Origin: Nocardia nova SH22a
GTDB taxonomy: Bacteria > Actinomycetota > Actinomycetes > Mycobacteriales > Mycobacteriaceae
Reading direction: 5' to 3'
NCBI RefSeq assembly: GCF_000523235.1
Contig: NZ_CP006850.1
Coordinates: 3,038,001 to 3,102,000, forward strand
Length of the DNA stretch: 64,000 nt
The notes under the pieces are model-generated. The model ran no database searches. It saw nothing but the letters and a program-made list of their open reading frames with translations, and had not been told where the DNA came from. Shown in pieces: positions 52,296-60,239 of this stretch (its first letter is position 1; every line of letters begins with the position of its first letter). A program made the translations under genes and the position numbers.

Positions 52296-53276
52296 TCAGC
52301 GCCGCAGGCGGGCGAGTGTCTCCGACGGTGTGACCGCGAAACGTTCACGGTACTGCTGAGAGAAGCGGCCGAGATGGTAGAAGCCCCATCTGGCGGCGAC
52401 CTCGGTGATGGACGTCGCGGTGCCGGAGGTCAGTTCCAGATGCACCCGGTCCAGGCGCACACCGCGCAGGTACGCGGTCGGCGACATGCCGACCACATCC
52501 TGGAATCCGGCCTGCAGGGCGCGCGGGCTGATGCCGGCGCGCGCCGCCAGGTCGGCGGTGGTGATCTCCGCCTCCGGATGATTGTCGATGAAGTCCATGA
52601 GTTCGCGGATCTTCGACCGCCGCGTGTGCGCCGGTTTGCTGTGCAGCAGTGGGCTGAGCTGATTGGGCACCGCCATCAGCAGCTGGGTCATCAGCGCCGA
52701 CTCCAGTTCCTGACAGGCGCTGGGCACGGTGGCCAGGCCGCCCGGACGGTTGAGTTCGGCGTAGAGGAATCCGGTGGTCGCGATGAGCGCCGAGCCGAGC
52801 CCGCCTCCCAGGTCGAAATCGACGTCGAAACGGATCCCGTCGTCGACCGGCACACCGGCGAGCTTGGCCGCGTGCGCCTCCAGCAGTTCCTTGGGGATCT
52901 TGACGTGGTACTGCCACGACCCCGCGCTCCACGCGACCATCACCGGATACCGCGGCACGAACACCGCCCCGGCCTGCCCGCCCGCGATGGTGCGGCGCAC
53001 GCCGTTCTGCGCGACGACGCTCTCGCCGGTGACCGGGAGATTGACGTGATAGCACAGCTGCATCGGCGGACCGTGGATGACCGCCTCGGTCCCGTAGCTC
53101 ATCCGCGCCACGGTCAGCCGCGGCGCGGGTGCGAGATCGAGCTGGAAATCGAGCTCGCGCGCGTTCGCCAGCTGCACCTCGTGCCGGGCGAACGTCTTGG
53201 TGACCTGCTCGATGGCGGCGTCGACATCGCCGGTGTGGAAACTCAGCCGGGGGTCGGTGTGCAGTTGCTCGGGCAC
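52296..53276 (-). CDS. AraC-family transcription activator
   Basis: Regulator of 326 residues. The N-terminal about 200 residues form the AraC-binding-like effector domain of the XylS/AlkS type (LSFHTGDVDAAIEQVTKTF... GESVVAQNGVRRTIAGGQAGAVFVPRYP). The C-terminal HTH_18 domain (about 225-325) has AEITTADLAARAGISPRALQAGFQDVVGMSPTAYLRGVRLDRVH and WGFYHLGRFSQQYRERFAVTPSETL. Such proteins activate catabolic operons in response to aromatic or other small acids. The plus-strand hydantoinase operon converges on it. AraC proteins bind direct or inverted half-sites near -35, so it is a candidate for the type B repeats. Confidence 0.9.
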   Translation of the reverse strand: MPEQLHTDPRLSFHTGDVDAAIEQVTKTFARHEVQLANARELDFQLDLAPAPRLTVARMSYGTEAVIHGPPMQLCYHVNLPVTGESVVAQNGVRRTIAGGQAGAVFVPRYPVMVAWSAGSWQYHVKIPKELLEAHAAKLAGVPVDDGIRFDVDFDLGGGLGSALIATTGFLYAELNRPGGLATVPSACQELESALMTQLLMAVPNQLSPLLHSKPAHTRRSKIRELMDFIDNHPEAEITTADLAARAGISPRALQAGFQDVVGMSPTAYLRGVRLDRVHLELTSGTATSITEVAARWGFYHLGRFSQQYRERFAVTPSETLARLRR

Positions 53277-53332
53277 CGTTGCCTCCTTGCGGCCTCAGCC
53301 TACTCGTCGTCGACAGTAGGGTATGGAACCAG

Positions 53333-53352
53333 CAAAATATTTTATATCTAAT
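53333..53352. promoter_or_regulatory. Type A AT-rich site upstream of AraC gene
   Basis: CAAAATATTTTATATCTAAT, containing the perfect 10-bp palindrome AAAATATTTT (53334-53343), 57 nt upstream of the minus-strand AraC start. It overlaps the end of the LtrA gene. Confidence 0.5.
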
Positions 53353-54508
53353 CTGGAGCGGGGTGGCCCGGAATCGCGGCGATCGGTCCGCCCGTGGATC
53401 GCACGATCACGACCGCCAGGGTCAGCAGGATGGCGAGCAGCACGATCACCACGAGATAGGCGGGCAACCAGTACGCGATCGCGGCGCCGACCGCCAGCAC
53501 GCCCGCTCCGGCCAGCCGGATCCGCCATCCGACGCCCATCTCCCAGCGGAAGTAGATCGCCTGCGCGAGCAGATAGAGCGCGGGTCCGGCCAGGAGCAGA
53601 ACACCGGCCGTCCGCGCCGTGCCGCTCACCGAATGTGCCAGCAGCAGTTCACTTCCCGCCGCGAACAACACCAGGCCCGCCACCACGCCGTAGATCGTGT
53701 TGATGCCGACGTGGACCGCGCGGATCGGATTCTCGATATCGGCGGCATGGCTCACCACGAGCTGTTCGGACCGGCCGAAATACACCGCCCACAGGCAGAC
53801 GAGCGCCGCGGCGCATCCCAGAGTCAGCAGCAGCACGAGCGGTTCGCCGTGATGATCGGAGATGATCCGCCCGAGCGTCAGCACCGTCTCGCCCAGCAGA
53901 ATGATCAGGAACAGTCGCATGCGCTCGAGCATGTGCGTGGCGTCGAAGGGCAGGTGCCCGGTCGGCACCGAGCGGCCCCGCACCGGATGCGCGGTCCAGG
54001 TGCCGATGAGATCGATCAGGGCGCCCACCGCCCAGAAGTAGAGCCGGAGATCGGCGTCCACCGCGGCCCCGGCGATCCAGAACGGCGCCGAGAACGCGAA
54101 CCAGATGAGGACATGGGTGAAGTGGCGGCGCAGCGGGGGTGTGGGAGCAGATGCCGCGGCGTAGATCGCGGCTCCGCCCAGCGCCGCCAGCATGGGCACG
54201 ACGAAAAGCCACGGGCCGTCGTCGAAGGCGTGCGCGATTCCGGCGTTCATGAACAACGCCAGCCCCATGACGGCGATGGTGATCGCGCGGGTGGCCTGCC
54301 GCTCGATATCGAGCAGCGTCACCTCGAAACTGGTGAACGCCCACACGCCGCACACCGCGATCAGAGCCACCAGCGTTTCCGCGGCGCTGCGCCAGCTCAG
54401 ATGGGCGGTCAGATGGTGGGTCAGCTGGCCGATCGCCAGCACGAAGACGAGGTCGAAGAACAGTTCCAGCGGCGAGACCGCACGCCCGGTGGGTGTCGCC
54501 CGCGTCAT
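53348..54508 (-). CDS. Low temperature requirement protein A (LtrA) family membrane protein
   Basis: Integral membrane protein of 386 residues with about ten predicted hydrophobic segments (LFFDLVFVLAIGQLTHHL at the start, LIILLGETVLTLG in the middle, LVVIVLLAILLTLAVVIV at the end). The FDLVFV and LLGE segments are LtrA hallmarks. The biochemical role of the family is unknown. It lies between the AraC and DUF2255 genes, all minus strand. Confidence 0.88.
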   Translation of the reverse strand: MTRATPTGRAVSPLELFFDLVFVLAIGQLTHHLTAHLSWRSAAETLVALIAVCGVWAFTSFEVTLLDIERQATRAITIAVMGLALFMNAGIAHAFDDGPWLFVVPMLAALGGAAIYAAASAPTPPLRRHFTHVLIWFAFSAPFWIAGAAVDADLRLYFWAVGALIDLIGTWTAHPVRGRSVPTGHLPFDATHMLERMRLFLIILLGETVLTLGRIISDHHGEPLVLLLTLGCAAALVCLWAVYFGRSEQLVVSHAADIENPIRAVHVGINTIYGVVAGLVLFAAGSELLLAHSVSGTARTAGVLLLAGPALYLLAQAIYFRWEMGVGWRIRLAGAGVLAVGAAIAYWLPAYLVVIVLLAILLTLAVVIVRSTGGPIAAIPGHPAPD

Positions 54509-54553
54509 CGCTCCTCCTCGGCTCGCGGAATCCGGTCCTCGGCGGTGGGGGAT

Positions 54554-54928
54554 CTACTCCGATGCCGAGAGCCGCAGCGTCGTCTCCGCCGCGGTCGATG
54601 CCACCATCGGCGCGAGAGCACTGGGCTGATCACGATACTTCGCTTCGTAGGCGCGGCGAACGAGATCATTGGTGCCCGAGTCGCCGACCGGCTGCAGGGA
54701 GATATCGGCCTCGATGCCGTCGGCCCGGACGCGGGCGGCCCGCTTGCGCATGGCGTGGCGATACCAACCTCCCGCCGTGCCGAAGGCCGAGCGGATGTAG
54801 AGGTCGTCACCCACCCGCACCACCCAGATCGGTGTCCACCGCCGCAGACTGCCATCGTCGCGGTAGCTGCTGATCTGCAATTCCTCGGCGTCACCGAGGC
54901 GCTCGAGCTGATCGCTGGTCCAGGCCAT
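54554..54928 (-). CDS. DUF2255 family protein
   Basis: Protein of 124 residues. The pattern WTSDQLERLGDAEELQISSYRDDGSLRRWTPIWVVRVGDDLYIRSAFG followed by GWYRHAM is characteristic of DUF2255, a split-barrel, flavin-reductase-like fold. Cofactor binding is uncertain. ATG has GGAGGTACC upstream. LtrA follows 45 nt downstream. Confidence 0.85.
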   Translation of the reverse strand: MAWTSDQLERLGDAEELQISSYRDDGSLRRWTPIWVVRVGDDLYIRSAFGTAGGWYRHAMRKRAARVRADGIEADISLQPVGDSGTNDLVRRAYEAKYRDQPSALAPMVASTAAETTLRLSASE

Positions 54929-55271
54929 CTCGGTACCTCCGTCGGTGTGCGAGTGGGAGCGGTATCGCGTCGGAGCCGTGTGTTCCCCAGGCTAGGCCGG
55001 TTTGCTCCAGAGAAGGAGAGGCTGGCGCACTGTGTGAACAGCGGCAGAGAGACACGGCACGCGCACCGGGTGTGCTCGTGAGGCCGGGAGGGTGAACTGA
55101 TCGTGCAAACCTCGGCCAGATTCCGGGAATTCCCGAAAAATCGCCGAGGTTTGCACGAAAAGTTCGACACAGTGGATCAGGAGGCCACTGTCAAGTTGGC
55201 ATCCGTCGAGGGGGCCTGTCGCCGCAGGGGGAGGTCGCAGCGACAACCTTCCGGATTCGGCAGCGCCGCCG
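54929..55271. other. 343-nt gap containing a large nested hairpin
   Basis: Separates the DUF2255 start and the end of the MmgE/PrpD gene, both minus strand. It holds the perfect inverted repeat at 55102-55157 and smaller ones (ACAGTGG / CCACTGT around 55170-55193). No gene is recognised; short frames on both strands through the hairpin encode near-mirror peptides and are not credible. Confidence 0.6.
55102..55157. repeat. Perfect 15-bp inverted repeat with an inner palindrome
   Basis: CGTGCAAACCTCGGC (55102-55116) and GCCGAGGTTTGCACG (55143-55157) are exact complements. The 26-nt loop contains the palindrome CGGGAATTCCCG. Unlike the GC-rich terminators elsewhere here, the outer stem is mixed in composition. 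It may be a terminator, a repeat-family element or a protein-binding site. Confidence 0.8.
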
Positions 55272-56666
55272 CTAAACCCGAAGCAGCGCGGCGAATTCCG
55301 TGGCCGGTTGGTCGAGATCGCCCGCGGTGATCGCCTCCAGCAGCTGCGTGCTGCGTTCCGCGCCCAGATCGGCGACTGTCAGGTCGCGGAACTTGGCGTC
55401 CAGATCCTCTTGCGACATGGGGTTTTCCGCAGTGCCCAGGGGACTGTCGACGAAGATCTTGTCGCTGGTCCCGTCGGTGTATCCGACGGTGATGTCGGCG
55501 ATCCACTTGCCGGGGTAGGCGGTGTCGAGTTCGGGTTTCACCTCGATCCGCACCCGCCGGGCCAGGGTCGCCACGTCGCTGCCCTCGCTCAGGTCCAGCT
55601 GCCCGGACATGTAGTCGTCGTGGGCGCGGAAGCCGTTGCCCCGGCCGAGCGCCGACAGTGCGAACTGGAACGGCAGGCTGTACTGCAGGTGTTCGATCGT
55701 CTGCGGCGCATAGGCATTCGCGTTCTTGTTGCCGACGATGACGTTCCCGCCGGTCTGGATGCCGAGCTGGACCGTGTCGATGTCGGCCGCCCGCGGCGCG
55801 ATCCGGCGGGCGCCGTCGATGTAGGCGTGGTTGATGCCGCAGCAGCAGTACGGCTTGATCCACACCTTGGTGATCTCGAACGTGGCGTCCGCGGCGAAGG
55901 CCGACTCGGCGCCCTCGGCCACATCGCGCCCGACGAAGGCCCGGTAGAAGCCCTTGCCGCCGCTCAGGAACGTGGTCGGTCCGGTGATGCCCGCGGCCGC
56001 CATCTGCGCCGCGCGGATGCCGTTGCGGGTGCCGATCCCGGAATGCAGCCGCTTCACCGAACCGCCGGTGGAGGTGTATTCGGTGGTGCCCGAGCAGTGG
56101 CTGAACGCGATCGACAGCGCGTGCAGGGTCTGCTCGGCGTCGAAGCCGCGCATCTTCGCCACCACCGCGGCGGCCCCGAAATTCGACAGCAGGCAGTGCG
56201 GGTGGAAACCGCGTTCGAGCAGTTGCGGTGCGGCCAGCACGCCGATGCGGGTGTAGACCTCGTAACCGGCGACGATGCCGGTGATCACCTCGCGCATCGA
56301 GGCGCCCAGTTCCTCGCCGACCGCCAGCGCGGCCGACACGACACAACTGCCCGGATGGCTGGAACTGGCGCGATGCGCGTCGTCGTATTCGAAGCCGTGC
56401 CCGAAGGTGGCGTTGACGAACGCGGCGTCGGCCGCGCTCATCGCGTCACCGGCCGCCGTGACGTGGGCGCGGCCGGGAGCGTGGGAGGCGCGGGTCAATT
56501 CGAGCACCGCCCGGCTCCACGACAGCGACGCGCTACCCACCTGCAAGGCGAGCTGATCCTGCATCAGCCGCCGCGCACCGGCGAGGGCGGCGGCCGGGAT
56601 GGTGTCGAACTCGAGTTCGGTGAGCCACCGGACGACGGCCTGTTCGAGGGCGGGAATGTTCTGCAT
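55272..56666 (-). CDS. MmgE/PrpD family protein
   Basis: Protein of 464 residues, the usual length. The family includes 2-methylcitrate dehydratase and aconitate/iminodisuccinate-type lyases and epimerases. Visible features are AALAGARRLMQDQLALQVG near the N-terminus, FGHGFEYDDAHRASSSHPGSCVV (the conserved DD..H and HPG), YEVYTRIG and GFHPHCLLSNFGAAAV. ATG at 56666 follows GAAAGGTTC. It lies 19 nt after the aldehyde dehydrogenase, so the two form an operon. The substrate need not be methylcitrate; no other methylcitrate-cycle gene is present. Confidence 0.9.
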   Translation of the reverse strand: MQNIPALEQAVVRWLTELEFDTIPAAALAGARRLMQDQLALQVGSASLSWSRAVLELTRASHAPGRAHVTAAGDAMSAADAAFVNATFGHGFEYDDAHRASSSHPGSCVVSAALAVGEELGASMREVITGIVAGYEVYTRIGVLAAPQLLERGFHPHCLLSNFGAAAVVAKMRGFDAEQTLHALSIAFSHCSGTTEYTSTGGSVKRLHSGIGTRNGIRAAQMAAAGITGPTTFLSGGKGFYRAFVGRDVAEGAESAFAADATFEITKVWIKPYCCCGINHAYIDGARRIAPRAADIDTVQLGIQTGGNVIVGNKNANAYAPQTIEHLQYSLPFQFALSALGRGNGFRAHDDYMSGQLDLSEGSDVATLARRVRIEVKPELDTAYPGKWIADITVGYTDGTSDKIFVDSPLGTAENPMSQEDLDAKFRDLTVADLGAERSTQLLEAITAGDLDQPATEFAALLRV

Positions 56667-56685
56667 CGGTGAACCTTTCGATCGG

Positions 56686-58167
56686 TCAGGCCAGGGTGTC
56701 CAGGTACGACTGCGGCAGGCCGTAGGACTTGATCTCGACGTAGGCGTCGAAGCCCTCGGGCCCGGCCTCGCGGCCGATCCCGCTGTTCTTGAATCCGCCG
56801 ATGGGCGCGTGGAATCCGGCCCCGTTGCCGTTGACTTCGACTGTGCCGGTGCGGATTCGGCGGGCCACGGCGAGGGCGTGTGCGGTGTCGGCGGCGAATA
56901 CCGAACCGTTGAGGCCGTATTCGCTGTTGTTGGCGATATCGATGGCCTGGTCCTCGGTGTCGAAGGTGTGCACGGTGAGCACCGGACCGAAGATCTCCTC
57001 CTGGGCGATCCTGGCGGCCGGGTCGACATCGGCGAAGACGGTCGGTTCCACGTACCAGCCGCGATCGAGACCGCCGGGACGGCCACCGCCGACGATCAGT
57101 TTCGCGCCGGAGTCCTTGGCGCCGTTGATATATCCCTCGACCCGGGCGCGATGCGTCGCGCTCACCATCGGGCCGACCTCGGTGGCGGGGTCGAAGGGAT
57201 CGCCGACCGGCATGGACTCGATCATCGCGACCAGCCGGTCGAGGAGTTCGTCGCGGCGTGACCGCGGCACCACGATCCGGGTCTTGTTACTGCACACCTG
57301 TCCGCTGTTGCGCAGCGACAGCGCGCGGATCGCCGGGATGACGACGTCGAAATCGGCGTCGTCGAGCAGCACCGCGGCCGATTTGCCGCCCAGCTCCAGG
57401 GTCACCCGGCGCAGATCGTCACCGCACAGCGAGGCGATCCGGCGGCCCGCCGTGGTGGATCCGGTGAAGGAGACCTTGTCGACACCCGGGTGACGCACCA
57501 GGTACTCGCTGACCTCACGGTCGGCGGGCACGACGTTGAACACGCCGTCGGGCAGACCGGCGTTCTGCAGCATCTCCGCCAGCAGATAGGCCGACAGCGG
57601 GGTTTCCGGCGACGGCTTGTAGACGACGGTGCATCCGGCCAGCAGTGCCGGAGCGATCTTGATCATGCCGGTCAGCAGCGGCGCGTTCCACGGCACGACG
57701 GCCGCCACGACTCCCACCGCTTCCCTGGTCACGAGCGCGTTTCCGGTGGCGGAGCGCCGGGTGTCCGCCCACGGATACGACGGCGCCAGTTCCAGGAAGG
57801 TGTCCAGCAGCAGCCGCGGGCCGATGGCCTGCATCGAGTTCGAAAGCGTGATGGGACAACCCATTTCGGTGCTGATCAGCTGGGCGATCTCGTCGGCGCG
57901 CTCGGTGAACTGCGCGCTCAGCTTGCTCAGCACGGCCATGCGTTCGGTGAGATCGCTGCGCCCCCACGGGCCGGAGTCGAAGGCGCGGCGCGCGGCGGTG
58001 ACCGCGGCGTCGATATCGGCTTCGGCCCCCTCGGGCACCCGGGCGATGATCTCCTCGGTGGCGGGGGACACGACTTCGATCGTCTGGTTCGAGGCGGGGG
58101 CTGCCCAGCGCCCGTCGATGAACAGTCGGTCGTACGGTGCGGTCCGGACGCCTGCCGGTCGGCCCAT
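56686..58167 (-). CDS. NAD(P)-dependent aldehyde dehydrogenase
   Basis: Protein of 493 residues with the glutamate of LELGGKSA (about 258) and cysteine in GQVCSN (about 292), PWNAPL, and FTGSTTAG. The frame runs to 58305, but the ATG at 58167 begins the conserved part (YDRLFIDGRW) and has AAGGAG upstream. First gene of an operon with MmgE/PrpD, preceded by a type A AT-rich site. Divergent from the CoA-transferase gene at 58435, which has its own such site. Confidence 0.92.
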   Translation of the reverse strand: MGRPAGVRTAPYDRLFIDGRWAAPASNQTIEVVSPATEEIIARVPEGAEADIDAAVTAARRAFDSGPWGRSDLTERMAVLSKLSAQFTERADEIAQLISTEMGCPITLSNSMQAIGPRLLLDTFLELAPSYPWADTRRSATGNALVTREAVGVVAAVVPWNAPLLTGMIKIAPALLAGCTVVYKPSPETPLSAYLLAEMLQNAGLPDGVFNVVPADREVSEYLVRHPGVDKVSFTGSTTAGRRIASLCGDDLRRVTLELGGKSAAVLLDDADFDVVIPAIRALSLRNSGQVCSNKTRIVVPRSRRDELLDRLVAMIESMPVGDPFDPATEVGPMVSATHRARVEGYINGAKDSGAKLIVGGGRPGGLDRGWYVEPTVFADVDPAARIAQEEIFGPVLTVHTFDTEDQAIDIANNSEYGLNGSVFAADTAHALAVARRIRTGTVEVNGNGAGFHAPIGGFKNSGIGREAGPEGFDAYVEIKSYGLPQSYLDTLA

Positions 58168-58268
58168 CGGTGACTCCTTGGTTGATATGCGGGCGGCGGA
58201 GATCCGGCGCCCGGAATCGGTCTCGCGTGGGGTGACGTGGGGCACCACGACCGCCTCATGTGATCCGG

Positions 58269-58293
58269 ATAATACAAAGTATATGATATTGGC
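58269..58293. promoter_or_regulatory. Type A AT-rich site upstream of aldehyde dehydrogenase-MmgE operon
   Basis: AATACAAAGTATATGATATT (58271-58290) with TATATGATA at the core, about 102 nt upstream of the minus-strand aldehyde dehydrogenase start. The match to the type A pattern is partial. Confidence 0.45.
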
Positions 58294-58390
58294 GAACCGG
58301 TTCAAGGGTGCCGCCGCTCCGATGAGTGGCGATCGCCGAACCCGTCAGGGGGAGCTTCGGTGTAGTTCTCGAAACCACTACCGTGAGAGC

Positions 58391-58415
58391 AAAGAATATA
58401 TTATATTAAACATTG
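58391..58415. promoter_or_regulatory. Type A AT-rich site upstream of CoA-transferase
   Basis: AAAGAATATATTATATTAAA followed by CATTG, 20 nt before the CoA-transferase start. Contains the palindrome AATATATT and a TATATTA half. The operator would overlap the -10 region or leader. Confidence 0.55.
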
Positions 58416-58434
58416 AGAGTCTGGAGGGCATGAC

Positions 58435-59607
58435 ATGCAGCACAAGCCGCTCGATGGGATCCGCATCCTGGAGGTCGGGGGTTACATATCCCTGCCGTTC
58501 GCCACCTCGATCCTGTGCGCGCTCGGAGCGGAGGTCGTGAAGGTCGAGAAGCCGGTGGTCGGTGAGGATTTCCGGCGCCTGCAGAACGACGGCAGCCCGT
58601 ACTTCCGGCAGTACAACACCGGGAAGCGCAGCCTGTCGGTCGATCTGAAGAAGCCGGAGGGGATCGAGCTGGTCAAGGCCCTGGTGCCGCATTTCGATGT
58701 GCTGCTCGAGAACCTGCGCCCCGGCAAACTCGCGGCCATGGGCCTGGGGCCGCAAGAGTGCCGCGCGCTGCGCCCCGATCTCGTCTACGGATCGGTGACC
58801 GGATTCGGCAGTGGTGGGCCGCTGGCCAGCCGTCCCGCCTACGACACCATCGGGCACGCGTTCGGCGGGCTGTACTCGCTGTTCAGTGACGCCGGGCATC
58901 CGCAACTCGCGGGTGGTCTGAGCGCGGACCTGGTCACCGGGCTGAGCACGGCCACCGGAGTGCTGGCCGCTCTGGTGGGACGCCTGAAAACCGGTGCGCC
59001 GCAATATCTGGAGACCTCGATCATGGAGGCGGTCAGCTGCCTCACCACCGACGGCATCACCCAGTCCTTCGAGCTGGGCCACGATCCCAGCCGGCAGAGC
59101 CGCCATCCGCAGGCGCAGAACTTCTGTGTCGAGACCTCCTCCGGAGAGTTCCTGGCGATCCACCTGTCGTCGTCGCAGAAGTTCTGGCGGGCCCTGTGCA
59201 CCGCCATGGAACGGATGGATCTCGCCGAGGATCCGCGCTTCGCCGAATACCGTCCGCGCGAGGCCAACTACTTCGAACTGGCCGAGATCGTGGCGGCGGA
59301 ATTCGCGCGCAAACCCGTCGACCACTGGGAGCGGGCCCTCACCGCGGCCGACGTGCCCTTCGCGCCCGTGCTCTCGATGACCGGATATCTCGGACACGAC
59401 CAGGTGAAGTGGCTGGAACTGGTCGAGGAGCAGTCCGACGGGCTGGCGCTGATGCGCCCGCCGTGGAAGTTCGACGGTGAGCGCCCGGATCGGCCGGGCA
59501 GCGCACCCCGGGTCGGCGCGCACAGCCGTGATGTCGCCGCGGAGGTCTATCCACCCGAGCGGATCGCGGAACTGGTCGAGGCGAAGGTGCTCTACGCCGA
59601 GAGCTGA
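58435..59607 (+). CDS. CaiB/BaiF family (class III) CoA-transferase
   Basis: Protein of 390 residues. Family core: GIRILEVGGYISLPFATSILCALGAEVVKVEKP, NTGKRSLSVDLKKPEG, LRPGKLAAMGLGPQECRALRPDLVYGSVTGFGSGGP. The aspartate in GGLSADLVTG is placed like the catalytic Asp that forms an acyl-anhydride in formyl- and carnitine-CoA transferases. The racemase-type GHDINY is absent (YDTIGHAFGG instead), so true CoA transfer is more likely. ATG follows GGAGGGC. A MaoC gene follows 119 nt downstream. Confidence 0.9.
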   Translation: MQHKPLDGIRILEVGGYISLPFATSILCALGAEVVKVEKPVVGEDFRRLQNDGSPYFRQYNTGKRSLSVDLKKPEGIELVKALVPHFDVLLENLRPGKLAAMGLGPQECRALRPDLVYGSVTGFGSGGPLASRPAYDTIGHAFGGLYSLFSDAGHPQLAGGLSADLVTGLSTATGVLAALVGRLKTGAPQYLETSIMEAVSCLTTDGITQSFELGHDPSRQSRHPQAQNFCVETSSGEFLAIHLSSSQKFWRALCTAMERMDLAEDPRFAEYRPREANYFELAEIVAAEFARKPVDHWERALTAADVPFAPVLSMTGYLGHDQVKWLELVEEQSDGLALMRPPWKFDGERPDRPGSAPRVGAHSRDVAAEVYPPERIAELVEAKVLYAES

Positions 59608-59647
59608 GCCCCGCCGGGGCCGCGATCGGGCCATTGCAATCGGCGTG

Positions 59648-59669
59648 ACAATATAATATATAATGTTGT
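59648..59669. promoter_or_regulatory. Type A palindrome upstream of second MaoC gene
   Basis: ACAATATAATATATAATGTT followed by GT. It is symmetric at 9 of 11 positions and lies 57 nt before the MaoC start, the same place as the site before the first MaoC copy (3153). Confidence 0.65.
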
Positions 59670-59726
59670 AAGCTGGGTGACGCGGGAAACCGGAGAAGCA
59701 CCCGGAACGAATCGAAAGGACTCGAC

Positions 59727-60203
59727 ATGCCCGGCCTCTACTTCGAGGAGTTCGAACCCGGAACCGTCATCGAGCACGCGACGCGGCGCACGGTGACCGA
59801 AACCGACAACGTCCTGTTCAGCACGCTGACTCTCAACGTCGCACCGCTGCATCTGGACGCCGAGTACTCCAAGAACTCCATTCATGGACAGCGCCTGGTC
59901 AACAGCCTGTTCATCCTCGGCCTGGTCTCGGGCATCACGGTTCCCGACACCACGCTCGGCACCACCCTGGGCAATCTCGGATTCCAGGAGGTCAAGTTCC
60001 CGGCGCCGGTCTTCCACGGCGACACCATCCGGGTGCGGACCGAGATCGTGAGCAAGCGGGAATCCAAGAGCCGCAACGATTCCGGCATCGTGAACTTCCG
60101 CCACCAGGGCATCAACCAGCGTGACGAGGTGGTCTGCGACTGCCTGCGGGCCGGTCTGATGCTCAAGCGCTCCGCCGTGCCGGAGCCCGCGACCGCGTCC
60201 TGA
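59727..60203 (+). CDS. MaoC-family hydratase (second copy)
   Basis: Hot-dog-fold enoyl-CoA hydratase of 158 residues, nearly identical over most of its length to the product at 3231 (VTETDNVLFSTLTLNVAPLH, RESKSRNDSGIV). Most changes are conservative; the last 8-9 residues differ. The pair MaoC-AMP ligase is duplicated with the same order and spacing and the same type of upstream AT-rich site. ATG has GAAAGGA upstream. Confidence 0.93.
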   Translation: MPGLYFEEFEPGTVIEHATRRTVTETDNVLFSTLTLNVAPLHLDAEYSKNSIHGQRLVNSLFILGLVSGITVPDTTLGTTLGNLGFQEVKFPAPVFHGDTIRVRTEIVSKRESKSRNDSGIVNFRHQGINQRDEVVCDCLRAGLMLKRSAVPEPATAS

Positions 60204-60239
60204 CCCGAAGACCAGTCGCGCCCAGAAAGGATGTGCCCG

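Noticed and set aside
55103..55330. Short frames on both strands through the 55102-55157 hairpin
   Set aside because: They encode near-mirror peptides only because the DNA is an inverted repeat; this is not evidence of coding.
55272..56666. MmgE/PrpD gene as evidence for a methylcitrate cycle
   Set aside because: No methylcitrate synthase or methylisocitrate lyase gene is nearby, and the family is functionally broad; the neighbour is an aldehyde dehydrogenase.
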